A DNA stretch of 64,000 nucleotides, taken from assembly GCF_000718305.1 (NCBI RefSeq), contig NZ_JOFQ01000011.1:415933-479932 (forward strand), in the 5' to 3' direction. This stretch comes from Streptomyces niger. GTDB taxonomy: Bacteria > Actinomycetota > Actinomycetes > Streptomycetales > Streptomycetaceae. The notes under the pieces were generated by a model. It made no database searches. It was not told where the DNA came from and saw only the letters and a program-made list of their open reading frames with translations. The position numbers and the translations under genes were made by a program. Below are positions 1 through 7,759 of this stretch, in pieces; within the stretch, counting starts at the first letter, position 1, and every line of letters starts with the position of its first letter.

Positions 1-1909
1 AGGCAGCCACCTCGGCCTCGGCGATCGGCTCCTCAGGAGCAGCCTCCGAGCCCTCAGAAGCACCCTCCGAGCTCTCGGGAGCAGCCTCCGAAGGGGCCTC
101 GGCAGGGGCGCCCTCGGACGCTGCGACGGGCTCTTCCTCGGGGGGCGTCTCGACGCTCGCCTCGGGGGCCGTCCCGGCGGCCGGCACCTCGTCGACCGGA
201 GCCGCCACACCGTCCGGCGTCGTCTCCGGGTCCGCGGCCACCGCCGGGTGCTCCGCCGGAGCGGGGCTCTCCGGCGCGGTCTCCACCGGGGCCGTCAGGG
301 GCTCCGCCGGGGCCGGCACGGGCTCGGCCCCCGCGTCCGTACGCGCGTCAGCCGCCTCCGTACGGCCGTCCTCCGTGGGCGCGGCCCCGTCCTCCGCAGG
401 CACCGTGCCGGACCCCGCCGGCGCGGACTCGGACTCCGCCGGCGCGGACTCGGACTCCGCCGGCGCGGTCTCGGTCTCGGCGGGGGCCGACTCGGCCAGC
501 GGTTTCGGAGTGGTGCGGCGGCCCGAGACGAGGGCGTCGGCGAGGGCGATGCCGTCCGCGATGCCGCCACCACCGGGCGTGCCGAACAGGCTCTGGTACG
601 AAGGGGGTTGGGTGCTCTGCCCAGGGTTGGGCCACTGCTCGCCCTGCACCGGGGGGACGCCGTGCGGCGCGGGCGCGTGGCCCGTGAAGCCCTGCGCGGC
701 GTGCGCGTCACCGGGGAGCGGCCACTGCACGGCGGCGCCGGGCGCCCCCGGTGCGTCGCTCGCCCCGTAGGCGCCCTGCTGCACGGCGTTCTGCGCCGCG
801 GGGTGCGGCCCCACGTGGTACGGCCCGACGTGCTGCGGCGCCGCGGGCTGCGGCAGTCCCGCCCCACCCGCGTGCCCCGTCCCGGTTCCGTCGCCGTCCT
901 GCGCCCGGCCGTCGGCTGCGGCGCCCGGTCCGGCGGCTGCGTCCGGTGCGGGCGCCGTCTCGTCCGTCGGGACGCCGATGCCCGAGAAGTCCCAGTGTCC
1001 GGTGGGCTGCGGGGTGCCGGGCATGGTCCGGTGGGCCGGGTCGGTGTCCTGGACCGGGTAGCCGCCGTGCGGGCCCCGGCGGTCGTCGCCGACCAGGTAC
1101 TCGCCGGACTCCTCCAGCGCCTCGTCGCCGGCCGCGGGGACCGCCCACTGGCCGGCGCCCGCGCCGAACGTCCCGTCCGCGCCGTGGCCCGCGCCGCCGT
1201 CAGGAGCACCGCCCGCGCCGGGCTGCCCCGGCACGCCGGCCGCGCCCGCGACCGGCCACTCCACCGTGTCCGGCCCATCGGCGTCCTGGCCGCCGTCGCC
1301 ACGCTCGGAGGCGCCGTGCTCGCCGTCGCCGGACACGCCGCCATGGGCTCCGCCGCCGTACGACAGGGCTGCCGGGGCGTCCGCCGCCGGGTCCACGAAG
1401 GGCATGGTCCACTGGCCGGTCGCCGCGGGGTCCGTGCTCGCGCCGCCCGCCGGGGACGCGTACGGCGAGGCCGCCGCACCGTCGTGCGCCGCGTCCGCGG
1501 TGCCCGTGGTGGCGTCGCCACCCGCCGCCGCGCCCGGGAAGTGGTCCGGGGGGATGTAGCCGTGTCCGGGGGCCGCGAGCGGGTCGGCGCCGTAGCCGTA
1601 ACCAGGCGCGGCGTTCGCCTCGCCCTCGTGGCCCGCGCCCGGTACGCCGTACCCGCCGTGTGCCTCGCCGGCGCCCGTGCCCTGAGGGCCCGCCGCGCCC
1701 TGCGTCCCGTAGATGGCCGCGCCGTACGCACCGGGGGCGTAGCCGCCCGCACCGTGCGCGCCCGCGCCGTACGCCCCGTTCAGCCCGTACGCCTCCAGGT
1801 CGTCGGGCAGCTGGACGAAGGCCGTGGCCTCCTGGTCGTACTCGCCCTGCGGCAGCGGCTCCCAGCCGTGTCCGTGCTGGGGCTGCCGCGGGGTGTCCCC
1901 GTCACTCAT
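1..1909 (-). CDS. Probable 2Fe-2S subunit of a molybdenum hydroxylase, long disordered N-terminus (partial)
   Basis: The frame stays open from an ATG at 1909 to the left edge, so the C-terminal part is outside the window. The 636 visible residues begin MSDGDTPRQPQHGHGWEPLP and are low-complexity: rich in Gly, Ala, Pro, Tyr, then acidic Ala/Pro/Glu/Thr-rich. A repeated AESESAP unit is encoded by near-identical 24-bp repeats at about 415-485. No [2Fe-2S] cysteine cluster has appeared yet. The call rests on position directly downstream of the FAD subunit on the same strand, and on recollection that Streptomyces relatives carry a long N-terminal extension with an 'EPLPQG.YD..ATAFVQLP' start, before a 2Fe-2S domain. 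The visible part alone does not prove function. Confidence 0.55.
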   Translation of the reverse strand, partial: MSDGDTPRQPQHGHGWEPLPQGEYDQEATAFVQLPDDLEAYGLNGAYGAGAHGAGGYAPGAYGAAIYGTQGAAGPQGTGAGEAHGGYGVPGAGHEGEANAAPGYGYGADPLAAPGHGYIPPDHFPGAAAGGDATTGTADAAHDGAAASPYASPAGGASTDPAATGQWTMPFVDPAADAPAALSYGGGAHGGVSGDGEHGASERGDGGQDADGPDTVEWPVAGAAGVPGQPGAGGAPDGGAGHGADGTFGAGAGQWAVPAAGDEALEESGEYLVGDDRRGPHGGYPVQDTDPAHRTMPGTPQPTGHWDFSGIGVPTDETAPAPDAAAGPGAAADGRAQDGDGTGTGHAGGAGLPQPAAPQHVGPYHVGPHPAAQNAVQQGAYGASDAPGAPGAAVQWPLPGDAHAAQGFTGHAPAPHGVPPVQGEQWPNPGQSTQPPSYQSLFGTPGGGGIADGIALADALVSGRRTTPKPLAESAPAETETAPAESESAPAESESAPAGSGTVPAEDGAAPTEDGRTEAADARTDAGAEPVPAPAEPLTAPVETAPESPAPAEHPAVAADPETTPDGVAAPVDEVPAAGTAPEASVETPPEEEPVAASEGAPAEAPSEAAPESSEGASEGSEAAPEEPIAEAEVAA

Positions 1910-2033
1910 GCGCCGGCCTCGCTTCGCTCGGCTCGCTCGGCGGGCACGCATGCGCCATGCGCGCGCCTCTGGTCGGATCGCTGCCGGTTCACGTCGGTTC
2001 GCTGCCCGTAGTCGGTTCGCTCGCTGCGCTCAC
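1910..2033. repeat. Short degenerate repeats between the two oxidase subunit genes
   Basis: The 124-bp spacer contains three copies of gtcggNtcgct (1972-1982, 1993-2003, 2011-2021) at roughly 20-bp spacing, plus 'cttcgctcggctcgctcgg' and a 'gctcgctgcgctcactc' stretch. No gene is evident. Similar cgagcgcagcgagtga-type motifs are common between Streptomyces genes; function unknown. Confidence 0.4.
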
Positions 2034-2930
2034 TCACGAGAGCGCCCTCCCAAGTGCTCGGCGCGCCAGTGCTGCCACCGTACGGCGCAGGTGCAGGGCG
2101 GCGGGTGGCAGGGTGGCCGCCTCGGTACCGTCCTCCGGCGGCGCGGGGTCCGGGATGCATGCGGCGGCCACGTAGTCACCGAAGGCGGTCAGCGCTTCGG
2201 GGGCCAGGCCGCGGTCGTTGTCCCAGTCGATGAGGGAGGCCACCCACTGCTCGGCCTCCAGCGGGCGCAGCGGCATCATCGCGACCGCCCCGACCGCGCA
2301 TCGCACGCCCCGGCGTGCGGGATCGAGGACCAGCGCGACGGATGCGGCCGCGCGCCCCGGCCCGGTCCGCCCGGTGGCCTTCAGGAAGGTCTGCGGCGCG
2401 TGCAGCAGCGGTACGCGCACGAAACCGACGATCTCGCCCGGGCGCAGCATCTCCATGCCGGCGAGCAGGTGGCTGACCGGGACCTCGCGGCGGGCGCCGC
2501 CCGGGCCCGCGATGATCACGGTGGCTTCGAGGGCGGCGAGGACCGGCAAGGTGTCGCCGGTCGGCGCGGCCGTGACGATGTTGCCGCCGAGCGTCCCGGC
2601 GTTGCGGATCTGCGGCGGTCCCGCGGCGCGGGCGGCCGCGGCCAGGCCGGGGATCAGCGCGGCGAAGTCGGGGCGCCCCATGCGGGCGAGGGTGAGGCCG
2701 GCGCCGAGCAGCGCGTGGCCGTCCTGGTACTGCCAGCCGCGGATCTCGCTGATCCGGTTCAGGCCGACCAGCGCCGCCGGGCGCAGCAGCCCGGAGTTGA
2801 CGGCGGCCATCAGATCGGTGCCACCGGCCACAGGCACGGCGGCGGGCATGGCGGCCAGCGCCGCCACGGCCTCGTCGAGCGAGGCCGGCAGCGTCACGGA
2901 ATGCGACGCCTGCGGTGCGTGCGTGGTCAA
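2034..2930 (-). CDS. FAD-binding subunit of xanthine dehydrogenase/CO-dehydrogenase-type molybdenum hydroxylase (CoxM-like)
   Basis: The 298-residue protein has the CoxM/XdhB FAD-domain signature: an early PVAGGTDLMAAVNSG motif (flavin pyrophosphate contact) and a central NAGTLGGNIVTAAPTGD motif (second FAD-binding loop), followed by the CO_deh_flav_C region. It would carry electrons from the iron-sulfur subunit to the final acceptor in a cytoplasmic heterotrimer. I chose the TTG at 2930 because AAGGGG lies 8 nt before it and family members begin near TTHAPQA. The frame extends in-phase to 3020 without a better start. The next gene on the strand starts 124 bp downstream, consistent with one operon; the molybdopterin subunit would lie beyond the left edge. 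The substrate cannot be told from sequence. Confidence 0.85.
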   Translation of the reverse strand: MTTHAPQASHSVTLPASLDEAVAALAAMPAAVPVAGGTDLMAAVNSGLLRPAALVGLNRISEIRGWQYQDGHALLGAGLTLARMGRPDFAALIPGLAAAARAAGPPQIRNAGTLGGNIVTAAPTGDTLPVLAALEATVIIAGPGGARREVPVSHLLAGMEMLRPGEIVGFVRVPLLHAPQTFLKATGRTGPGRAAASVALVLDPARRGVRCAVGAVAMMPLRPLEAEQWVASLIDWDNDRGLAPEALTAFGDYVAAACIPDPAPPEDGTEAATLPPAALHLRRTVAALARRALGRALS

Positions 2931-3713
2931 CCCAGCTGCCCCTTCCCCGGTGTCCCGGCTGTGCTGTTCCGCCTCGCCGTACGGTACGTGCTCACGGCCC
3001 GGACGTGGCAACTCTGGCACATCTTCGCAGGCCCGCGACGCGAGGGTCCATGAAGGCAGGATCCGTCACCGACCGACGCGAAGTTCCTGGTTCGCCCCGT
3101 CCCGTCCTGGACCTCCGAAGAGAGCGTATTGCCACCTTTCTCAAGCACCGTGCGTTACGGCACGTACCGCACGCACCGCGCCCTTGACGCCACTTGACGT
3201 CGTACACCTTCCCGTACGGGCGTTCCGTGCGGATGTTCGGCGTACCGGCCGGCACACCGGACCGGGCCGCCCGCTCCCGCAGCGTGGATACACGGTGCCA
3301 GGGGCCCGGCCGTACCGCGTCCGCCTTTCGGGGTGGCTCACACGTTTGGGGGCGATCCGTCGATCGGACGTCCGAGCGGGCGCCGGCGCCGCCCCGCGCG
3401 CCTGTCGCGGTCGTGACAGGCCGTCATCCGCCTGCCCGGGCGGGCACTTGACCGCGGCGCGGGCGCCGCCCGGAAAACCCGGCGGGAAGCCCTGGTGACA
3501 CCCCGGAGAACGCCCGGGAAAACCGCCGCCCTTCCGGACGGCCGCAACTCCCGGCGGCGCGCGGCGGATTGTCCGGCGGCGGGTGGCGCACGGCGGCAGC
3601 CGCCCGACACGCCACCGGCGGCCCACAATCAGCCGCCCCGCGGCGCGGCAGGGCTATCCATGAGGCGAGATGTCCGTCTCACCCAACTTTCATCCGACGT
3701 AAGGAAACCGCTC
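2931..3713. other. Intergenic region, no gene recognised
   Basis: This 783-bp region separates the divergent FAD-subunit and SSI genes. Several open frames exist on both strands, but none shows a recognisable domain, ribosome site and codon bias together. It should contain the promoters of both neighbours; I could not place a convincing -10/-35 pair. Confidence 0.5.
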
Positions 3714-4175
3714 ATGCGACAGAACCCGCCGGTGCGCAAGAGACGCCGCCGCGCCGCCCTGCTCGCCGTCGCCGCCCTCGGTCTGCTGCCCCTCACGGCG
3801 GCCACGGCCGCCACGGTCCCGGCCGCCGCCGCGCCGTCGCAGGCGGGGCCCCACGAGGCGAGCATCGTCATCCACGCGGGCGAGGGCACGGGAGGCGAAG
3901 TGATCGGCCGGGCGACCCTGCACTGCTTCCCCACCGGTGGCACCCACCCCCGTCCGGAATCGGCCTGCCGCGCGCTGGCCGGGGTGAACGGCGACTTCGA
4001 GCGACTCCGGGCGCTGCCCCGGCCCTGCCCGAAGATCCACCGGCCCGTGACGGTCGCCGCGAAGAGCATCTGGCAGGGCAACGCCACGTTCGTCGTCCGC
4101 GGCTACCCCAACCTGTGCGTCGCCGGGGCGGACAGCGCCGGGGTCTTCGACCTCTCCCGGCGCGCCGGCGACTGA
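3714..4175 (+). CDS. SSI-family secreted protease inhibitor, predicted Lys P1
   Basis: The 153-residue precursor starts at an ATG preceded by AAGGAA (3701-3706). An arginine-rich n-region and hydrophobic stretch (about 8-33) ending in Ala residues form a secretion signal, with cleavage likely near residue 40. The mature part matches Streptomyces subtilisin inhibitor (MEROPS I16): IVIHAGEG at the N-terminus and four Cys at 71, 85, 105 and 135, with spacing close to the two SSI disulfides. The reactive-site loop is C105-P-K107-I-H. In SSI the P1 residue is two after the third Cys, so P1 here is Lys, pointing to trypsin-like rather than subtilisin-like targets. The chain ends with about seven residues beyond the usual VFxF terminus. 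It is secreted and probably restrains extracellular or developmental proteases. Confidence 0.88.
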   Translation: MRQNPPVRKRRRRAALLAVAALGLLPLTAATAATVPAAAAPSQAGPHEASIVIHAGEGTGGEVIGRATLHCFPTGGTHPRPESACRALAGVNGDFERLRALPRPCPKIHRPVTVAAKSIWQGNATFVVRGYPNLCVAGADSAGVFDLSRRAGD

Positions 4176-4197
4176 GCCGGCACCGGCGGACAGCACG

Positions 4198-4237
4198 ACG
4201 CCCGGCCCGCTCTCCTCGGGGGGAGCGGGCCGGGCGT
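4198..4237. terminator. Bidirectional terminator between SSI and DUF3039 genes
   Basis: A perfect 15-bp stem (4198-4212 with 4223-4237, arms acgcccggcccgctc and gagcgggccgggcgt) with a 10-nt loop lies between two convergent genes. Confidence 0.8.
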
Positions 4238-4264
4238 CACCGTACGGGGAGGGCGGGCCGGGGC

Positions 4265-4558
4265 TTACTTCTTGCCGCCGTCCTTGCCGCCCTTGTCCTT
4301 GTCGCCACCGGCGCCCATGGACTCGTAGATCTCCTTGCACATGGGGCAGACCGGGTACTTCTTCGGGTCACGGCCCGGGACCCAGACCTTGCCGCAGAGC
4401 GCGACGACGGGCGTGCCGTCCATGGCGCTCGCCATGATCTTGTCCTTCTGGACGTAGTGGGCGAAGCGCTCGTGGTCACCGTCGCCGTTCGACACCTGCG
4501 GTGTCGGCTCCACGAGGGTGCCCGTACCTGCCCCGCGCTCGGGCTCAAGAGTGCTCAT
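4265..4558 (-). CDS. DUF3039 domain protein
   Basis: The 97-residue protein starts at the ATG at 4558 (MSTLEPERGAG). The conserved block HERFAHYVQKDKIMASAMDG, then ALCGKVWVPGRDPKKYPVCPMCKEIY, is typical of actinobacterial DUF3039. Three cysteines (a lone Cys in ALCGK and a CPMC pair) suggest a small metal-binding or zinc-ribbon-like fold. The C-terminus is a Lys/Gly/Asp tail. No enzymatic role is known. It is convergent with the SSI gene and shares a terminator with it. Confidence 0.85.
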   Translation of the reverse strand: MSTLEPERGAGTGTLVEPTPQVSNGDGDHERFAHYVQKDKIMASAMDGTPVVALCGKVWVPGRDPKKYPVCPMCKEIYESMGAGGDKDKGGKDGGKK

Positions 4559-4626
4559 AACTGCCAAGGGTACTCACGCGCACGCCGTACCGGGCGCCGC
4601 GGCCCGTACGAAGTTGAACGACCCGG

Positions 4627-4660
4627 CGGCCCGCCCGCTCGCCGGTCGGGCGGCGGGCCG
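4627..4660 (-). terminator. Probable terminator after yqgE
   Basis: The hairpin pairs cggcccgcc (from 4627) with ggcgggccg (ending 4660) around a GC-rich loop. It lies about 30-60 nt past the yqgE stop and has no T-run, which is common in Streptomyces. Confidence 0.5.
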
Positions 4661-4688
4661 GTCCGGCGGTGACCCGGCGGCGGTCCGG

Positions 4689-5300
4689 CTAGTTCAGCGA
4701 GGGGTCGTCCGGATACGTCGCCACCATCGCCAGCTCGTTGCGCTGACGGCGGAGCACGGCGCGCCAGAGCTGTTCGGGGGCGGGCGAGGAGACGTCGCCC
4801 GGCTCGGACTCGACGACGTACCAGGCGCCCTCCGCCAGCTCCTCCTCCAGCTGGCCCGGGCCCCAGCCCGCGTAGCCGGCGAAGATGCGCAGGGAGCCGA
4901 GCTCGGCGGAGAGCAGTTCGGGCGGGGCCTCCAGGTCGACCAGGCCGATCGCGCCGTGGACGCGGCGCCAGCCGAGGGGGCCGTCACCGCCGGTGTCGGC
5001 GCCGTCGCCCGTGGGACCCTCGGCGTGCTCGCCCGCCTCGCCCGGGACCACCGCGACGCCGAGCGCGGAGTCCAGCGAGACCGGGCCGCCCTGGAAGACC
5101 ACGCCCGGTTCGCCGGCCAGCTCGGCCCAGGGCTGGAGGATGTCGGCCACGCCGACGGGGGTGGGACGGTTCAGCACGACGCCGAGCGAGCCCTCCTCGT
5201 CGTGGTCGAGGAGCAGCACGACGGCCCGGTCGAAGTTCGGGTCGGCGAGCGCCGGGGTCGCGACGAGCAGTCGGCCGGTGAGCGAGGACACCTCGGTCAT
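4689..5300 (-). CDS. YqgE/AlgH family protein
   Basis: The 203-residue protein starts at the ATG at 5300 (MTEVSSLTGRLLVATPAL). It has the family hallmarks LVATPALxDPNFDRAVVLLLDHDEEGSLGVVLNRP, VFQGGPV and FAGYAGWGPGQLEEELAEGAWYV. The insert after VVPGEAG (HAEGPTGDGADTGGDG) is low-complexity and probably a surface loop. The biochemical role of the family is unresolved; it is cytoplasmic. It is divergent from murA. Confidence 0.9.
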   Translation of the reverse strand: MTEVSSLTGRLLVATPALADPNFDRAVVLLLDHDEEGSLGVVLNRPTPVGVADILQPWAELAGEPGVVFQGGPVSLDSALGVAVVPGEAGEHAEGPTGDGADTGGDGPLGWRRVHGAIGLVDLEAPPELLSAELGSLRIFAGYAGWGPGQLEEELAEGAWYVVESEPGDVSSPAPEQLWRAVLRRQRNELAMVATYPDDPSLN

Positions 5301-5564
5301 GGCGACATGATCCCGCACTTCGGGCCGGTGCGGGGAGCCATTGGGCGCACCCGTATGCCCGCACTCCGGAGCGGACGGGACGTACGGCGACCGACCCGGC
5401 GCATCCGGGCCCACTCGCACATCACGGTCCGTTCCGGCAGATAAACCGTACGTGTTGTGACAGAGCTATTACATGAACTGGGGCCGCTCGGCCCTACGGA
5501 CTACCCCCGCACCGCCCTTACCATTTCAGCTTGCCCCCTGTCCGTCTCCAGGAACGCGAGATCC

Positions 5565-6902
5565 ATGACCGACGACGTTTTGCTTGTCCACGGCGGCACC
5601 CCGCTGGAGGGCGAGATCAAGGTCCGCGGCGCGAAGAACCTCGTGCCCAAGGCCATGGTCGCCGCGCTGCTCGGCAGTGAGCCGAGCCGGCTGCGCAACG
5701 TGCCCGACATCCGTGACGTGCGCGTCGTGCGCGGCCTGCTGCAGCTGCACGGCGTGACCGTACGACCGGGCGACGAGTCCGGGGAGCTGATCCTCGACCC
5801 GTCGCACGTGGAGAGCGCCAACGTCGCCGACATCGACGCGCACGCCGGGTCCTCCCGGATCCCGATCCTCTTCTGCGGCCCGCTGCTGCACCGCCTCGGC
5901 CACGCCTTCATCCCGGGCCTGGGCGGCTGCGACATCGGCGGCCGGCCGGTCGACTTCCACTTCGACGTGCTGCGCCAGTTCGGTGCGGTCATCGAGAAGC
6001 GCGCGGACGGCCAGTACCTGGAGGCGCCGCAGCGGCTGCGCGGTACGAAGATCCGGCTGCCGTACCCGTCCGTCGGCTCGACCGAGCAGGTGCTGCTGAC
6101 CGCCGTCCTGGCGGAGGGCGTCACCGAGCTGTCGAACGCCGCGGTGGAGCCGGAGATCGAGGACCTGATCTGCGTCCTGCAGAAAATGGGCGCGATCATT
6201 TCGATGGACACGGACCGCACGATCCGGATCACCGGCGTCGACAAGCTCGGCGGGTACAACCACCGGGCGCTGCCGGACCGCCTGGAGGCCGCCTCCTGGG
6301 CGTCCGCGGCGCTGGCCACCGAAGGCCAGGTCTACGTGCGCGGCGCCTCGCAGCGCGAAATGATGACCTTCCTGAACACCTACCGGAAGGTCGGCGGCGC
6401 CTTCGAGGTCGACGACGAGGGCATCCGCTTCTGGCACCCGGGCGGCTCGCTGAACGCCATCGCCCTGGAGACCGACGTGCACCCCGGCTTCCAGACCGAC
6501 TGGCAGCAGCCCCTCGTGGTCGCGCTGACGCAGGCCTCGGGCCTGTCGATCGTCCACGAGACGGTGTACGAGTCCCGGCTCGGCTTCACCTCCGCGCTGA
6601 ACCAGATGGGCGCGCACATCCAGCTCTACCGCGAGTGCCTGGGCGGCTCGGCCTGCCGCTTCGGCCAGCGCAACTTCCTGCACTCCGCGGTCGTCAGCGG
6701 CCCGACCAAGCTCCAGGGCGCCGACCTGGTCATCCCCGACCTGCGCGGCGGCTTCTCGTACCTGATCGCGGCGCTGGCGGCGCAGGGCACGTCCCGCGTC
6801 CACGGCATCGACCTGATCAACCGCGGCTACGAGAACTTCATGGACAAGCTGGTGAGCCTCGGCGCCAACGTCGAGCTCCCGAACGGACCCAAGCAGGGTT
6901 AG
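5565..6902 (+). CDS. murA: UDP-N-acetylglucosamine 1-carboxyvinyltransferase MurA
   Basis: This 445-residue enzyme performs the first committed step of peptidoglycan synthesis, transferring enolpyruvate from PEP to UDP-GlcNAc in the cytoplasm. It starts MTDDVLLVHGGTPL. The substrate-binding KN pair is in RGAKNLVPKAM, and the PEP-reactive cysteine lies in LGGCDIGGRPVDFHF at Cys122 (codon 5928-5930), the residue that fosfomycin modifies in the family. Six repeated inside-out alpha/beta units are expected at this length. A cysteine at this site predicts fosfomycin sensitivity unless other mechanisms act. A strong terminator follows. Confidence 0.97.
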   Translation: MTDDVLLVHGGTPLEGEIKVRGAKNLVPKAMVAALLGSEPSRLRNVPDIRDVRVVRGLLQLHGVTVRPGDESGELILDPSHVESANVADIDAHAGSSRIPILFCGPLLHRLGHAFIPGLGGCDIGGRPVDFHFDVLRQFGAVIEKRADGQYLEAPQRLRGTKIRLPYPSVGSTEQVLLTAVLAEGVTELSNAAVEPEIEDLICVLQKMGAIISMDTDRTIRITGVDKLGGYNHRALPDRLEAASWASAALATEGQVYVRGASQREMMTFLNTYRKVGGAFEVDDEGIRFWHPGGSLNAIALETDVHPGFQTDWQQPLVVALTQASGLSIVHETVYESRLGFTSALNQMGAHIQLYRECLGGSACRFGQRNFLHSAVVSGPTKLQGADLVIPDLRGGFSYLIAALAAQGTSRVHGIDLINRGYENFMDKLVSLGANVELPNGPKQG

Positions 6903-6957
6903 GCGCGGATCGGGGCCCACGTCCGTGTGGGCGGGGCCTGAGGCCCGTACCGCTGGA

Positions 6958-6986
6958 GGGCGGCCACCAAGACCCGGTGGCCGCCC
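6958..6986 (+). terminator. murA terminator
   Basis: An 11-bp perfect stem gggcggccacc (6958-6968) / ggtggccgccc (6976-6986), 7-nt loop, lies 56 nt after the murA stop. Confidence 0.8.
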
Positions 6987-7054
6987 TTCGGCGTTCTCGT
7001 GCCCGTCCAGGCCGGCTCACGGCGGCGTACGCCGGGTACGGCCGGGCATGCGAA

Positions 7055-7084
7055 AGGCAGCCATCCGGCTCGGGATGGCTGCCT
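7055..7084 (-). terminator. hupA terminator
   Basis: A 12-bp perfect stem aggcagccatcc (7055-7066) / ggatggctgcct (7073-7084) lies downstream of the HU gene. On the minus strand it is followed by a short T-run. Confidence 0.8.
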
Positions 7085-7135
7085 CTCCTGTGATGTCCCG
7101 TCCGTGCCCCGTCGTCCCGGAGGCACGGTGCCGGA

Positions 7136-7417
7136 TCACTTGCCCTTGGCGGCTTCCTTGAGCTTGGAGCCCGCGGAGACCTTCACGCTGTAGCCGGCCG
7201 GGATCTGGATCGGGTCGCCGGTCTGCGGGTTGCGCGCGGTGCGAGCGGCACGGTGGGTGCGCTCGAAGGTGAGGAAGCCGGGGATGGTGACCTTCTCGTC
7301 GCCCTTCGCGACGACCTCACCGACGGTCTCGGCGAGCGCGGCCAGAACGGCGTCGGCGTCCTTGCGGGTCACCTCGGCACGGTCGGCCAGAGCGGCCACC
7401 AGCTCACTGCGGTTCAT
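7136..7417 (-). CDS. hupA: HU-family nucleoid-associated protein
   Basis: This 93-residue protein starts MNRSELVAALADRAEVTRKDADAV and has the HU DNA-binding arm RTARNPQTGDPIQIPAGYSVKVSAGSKLKEA. It lacks the long Lys/Ala-rich C-terminal tail of the second Streptomyces HU (HupS), so it is the short HupA type. It is a dimer that bends and compacts DNA. GGGAG lies 7 nt before the ATG. The long upstream region (342 bp) suggests a regulated promoter and leader. Confidence 0.95.
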   Translation of the reverse strand: MNRSELVAALADRAEVTRKDADAVLAALAETVGEVVAKGDEKVTIPGFLTFERTHRAARTARNPQTGDPIQIPAGYSVKVSAGSKLKEAAKGK

Positions 7418-7759
7418 GTATTACTCCCGTGTTCTTCTTGCCAATGGGCGTGCCACGCGGCGGAGCCGCATATCAAGCACAGCGAAGCCGATGCTGCCAG
7501 GGCCCTCGGACAGTCCCCGGACCCGGGTCTGCCGTTCAGACCCGCGCGCCCGGTAACGCATCCTGCCCCCACCTGCGGCGGTAAAGCCAATCCGGCGCCC
7601 TGGAGGGTCACACGAAGAGCGCCATCGCCCCGGGAGGGTGACGCACCGGTGACGCTCCGCACCATGCCCCGGGGCCCCGCCCATGGGGCAGCGGCCAGTC
7701 ATGCGCTGTCCGCCACCCTATGGGGGGCCTGAGGGCCGCGTGTCGTGCGACGCGCCGTG
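7418..7759. other. hupA upstream region with hairpin leader
   Basis: This 342-bp gap, between two genes both on the minus strand, has no gene. A perfect 7-bp hairpin gggtctg/cagaccc (7525-7543) would fall in the hupA leader or promoter. I found no convincing -10/-35 pair. Confidence 0.35.

Noticed and set aside
2927..3626. Small minus-strand open frames upstream of the FAD subunit
   Set aside because: Arg/Pro/Ala-rich with no ribosome site plus domain support; considered noncoding.
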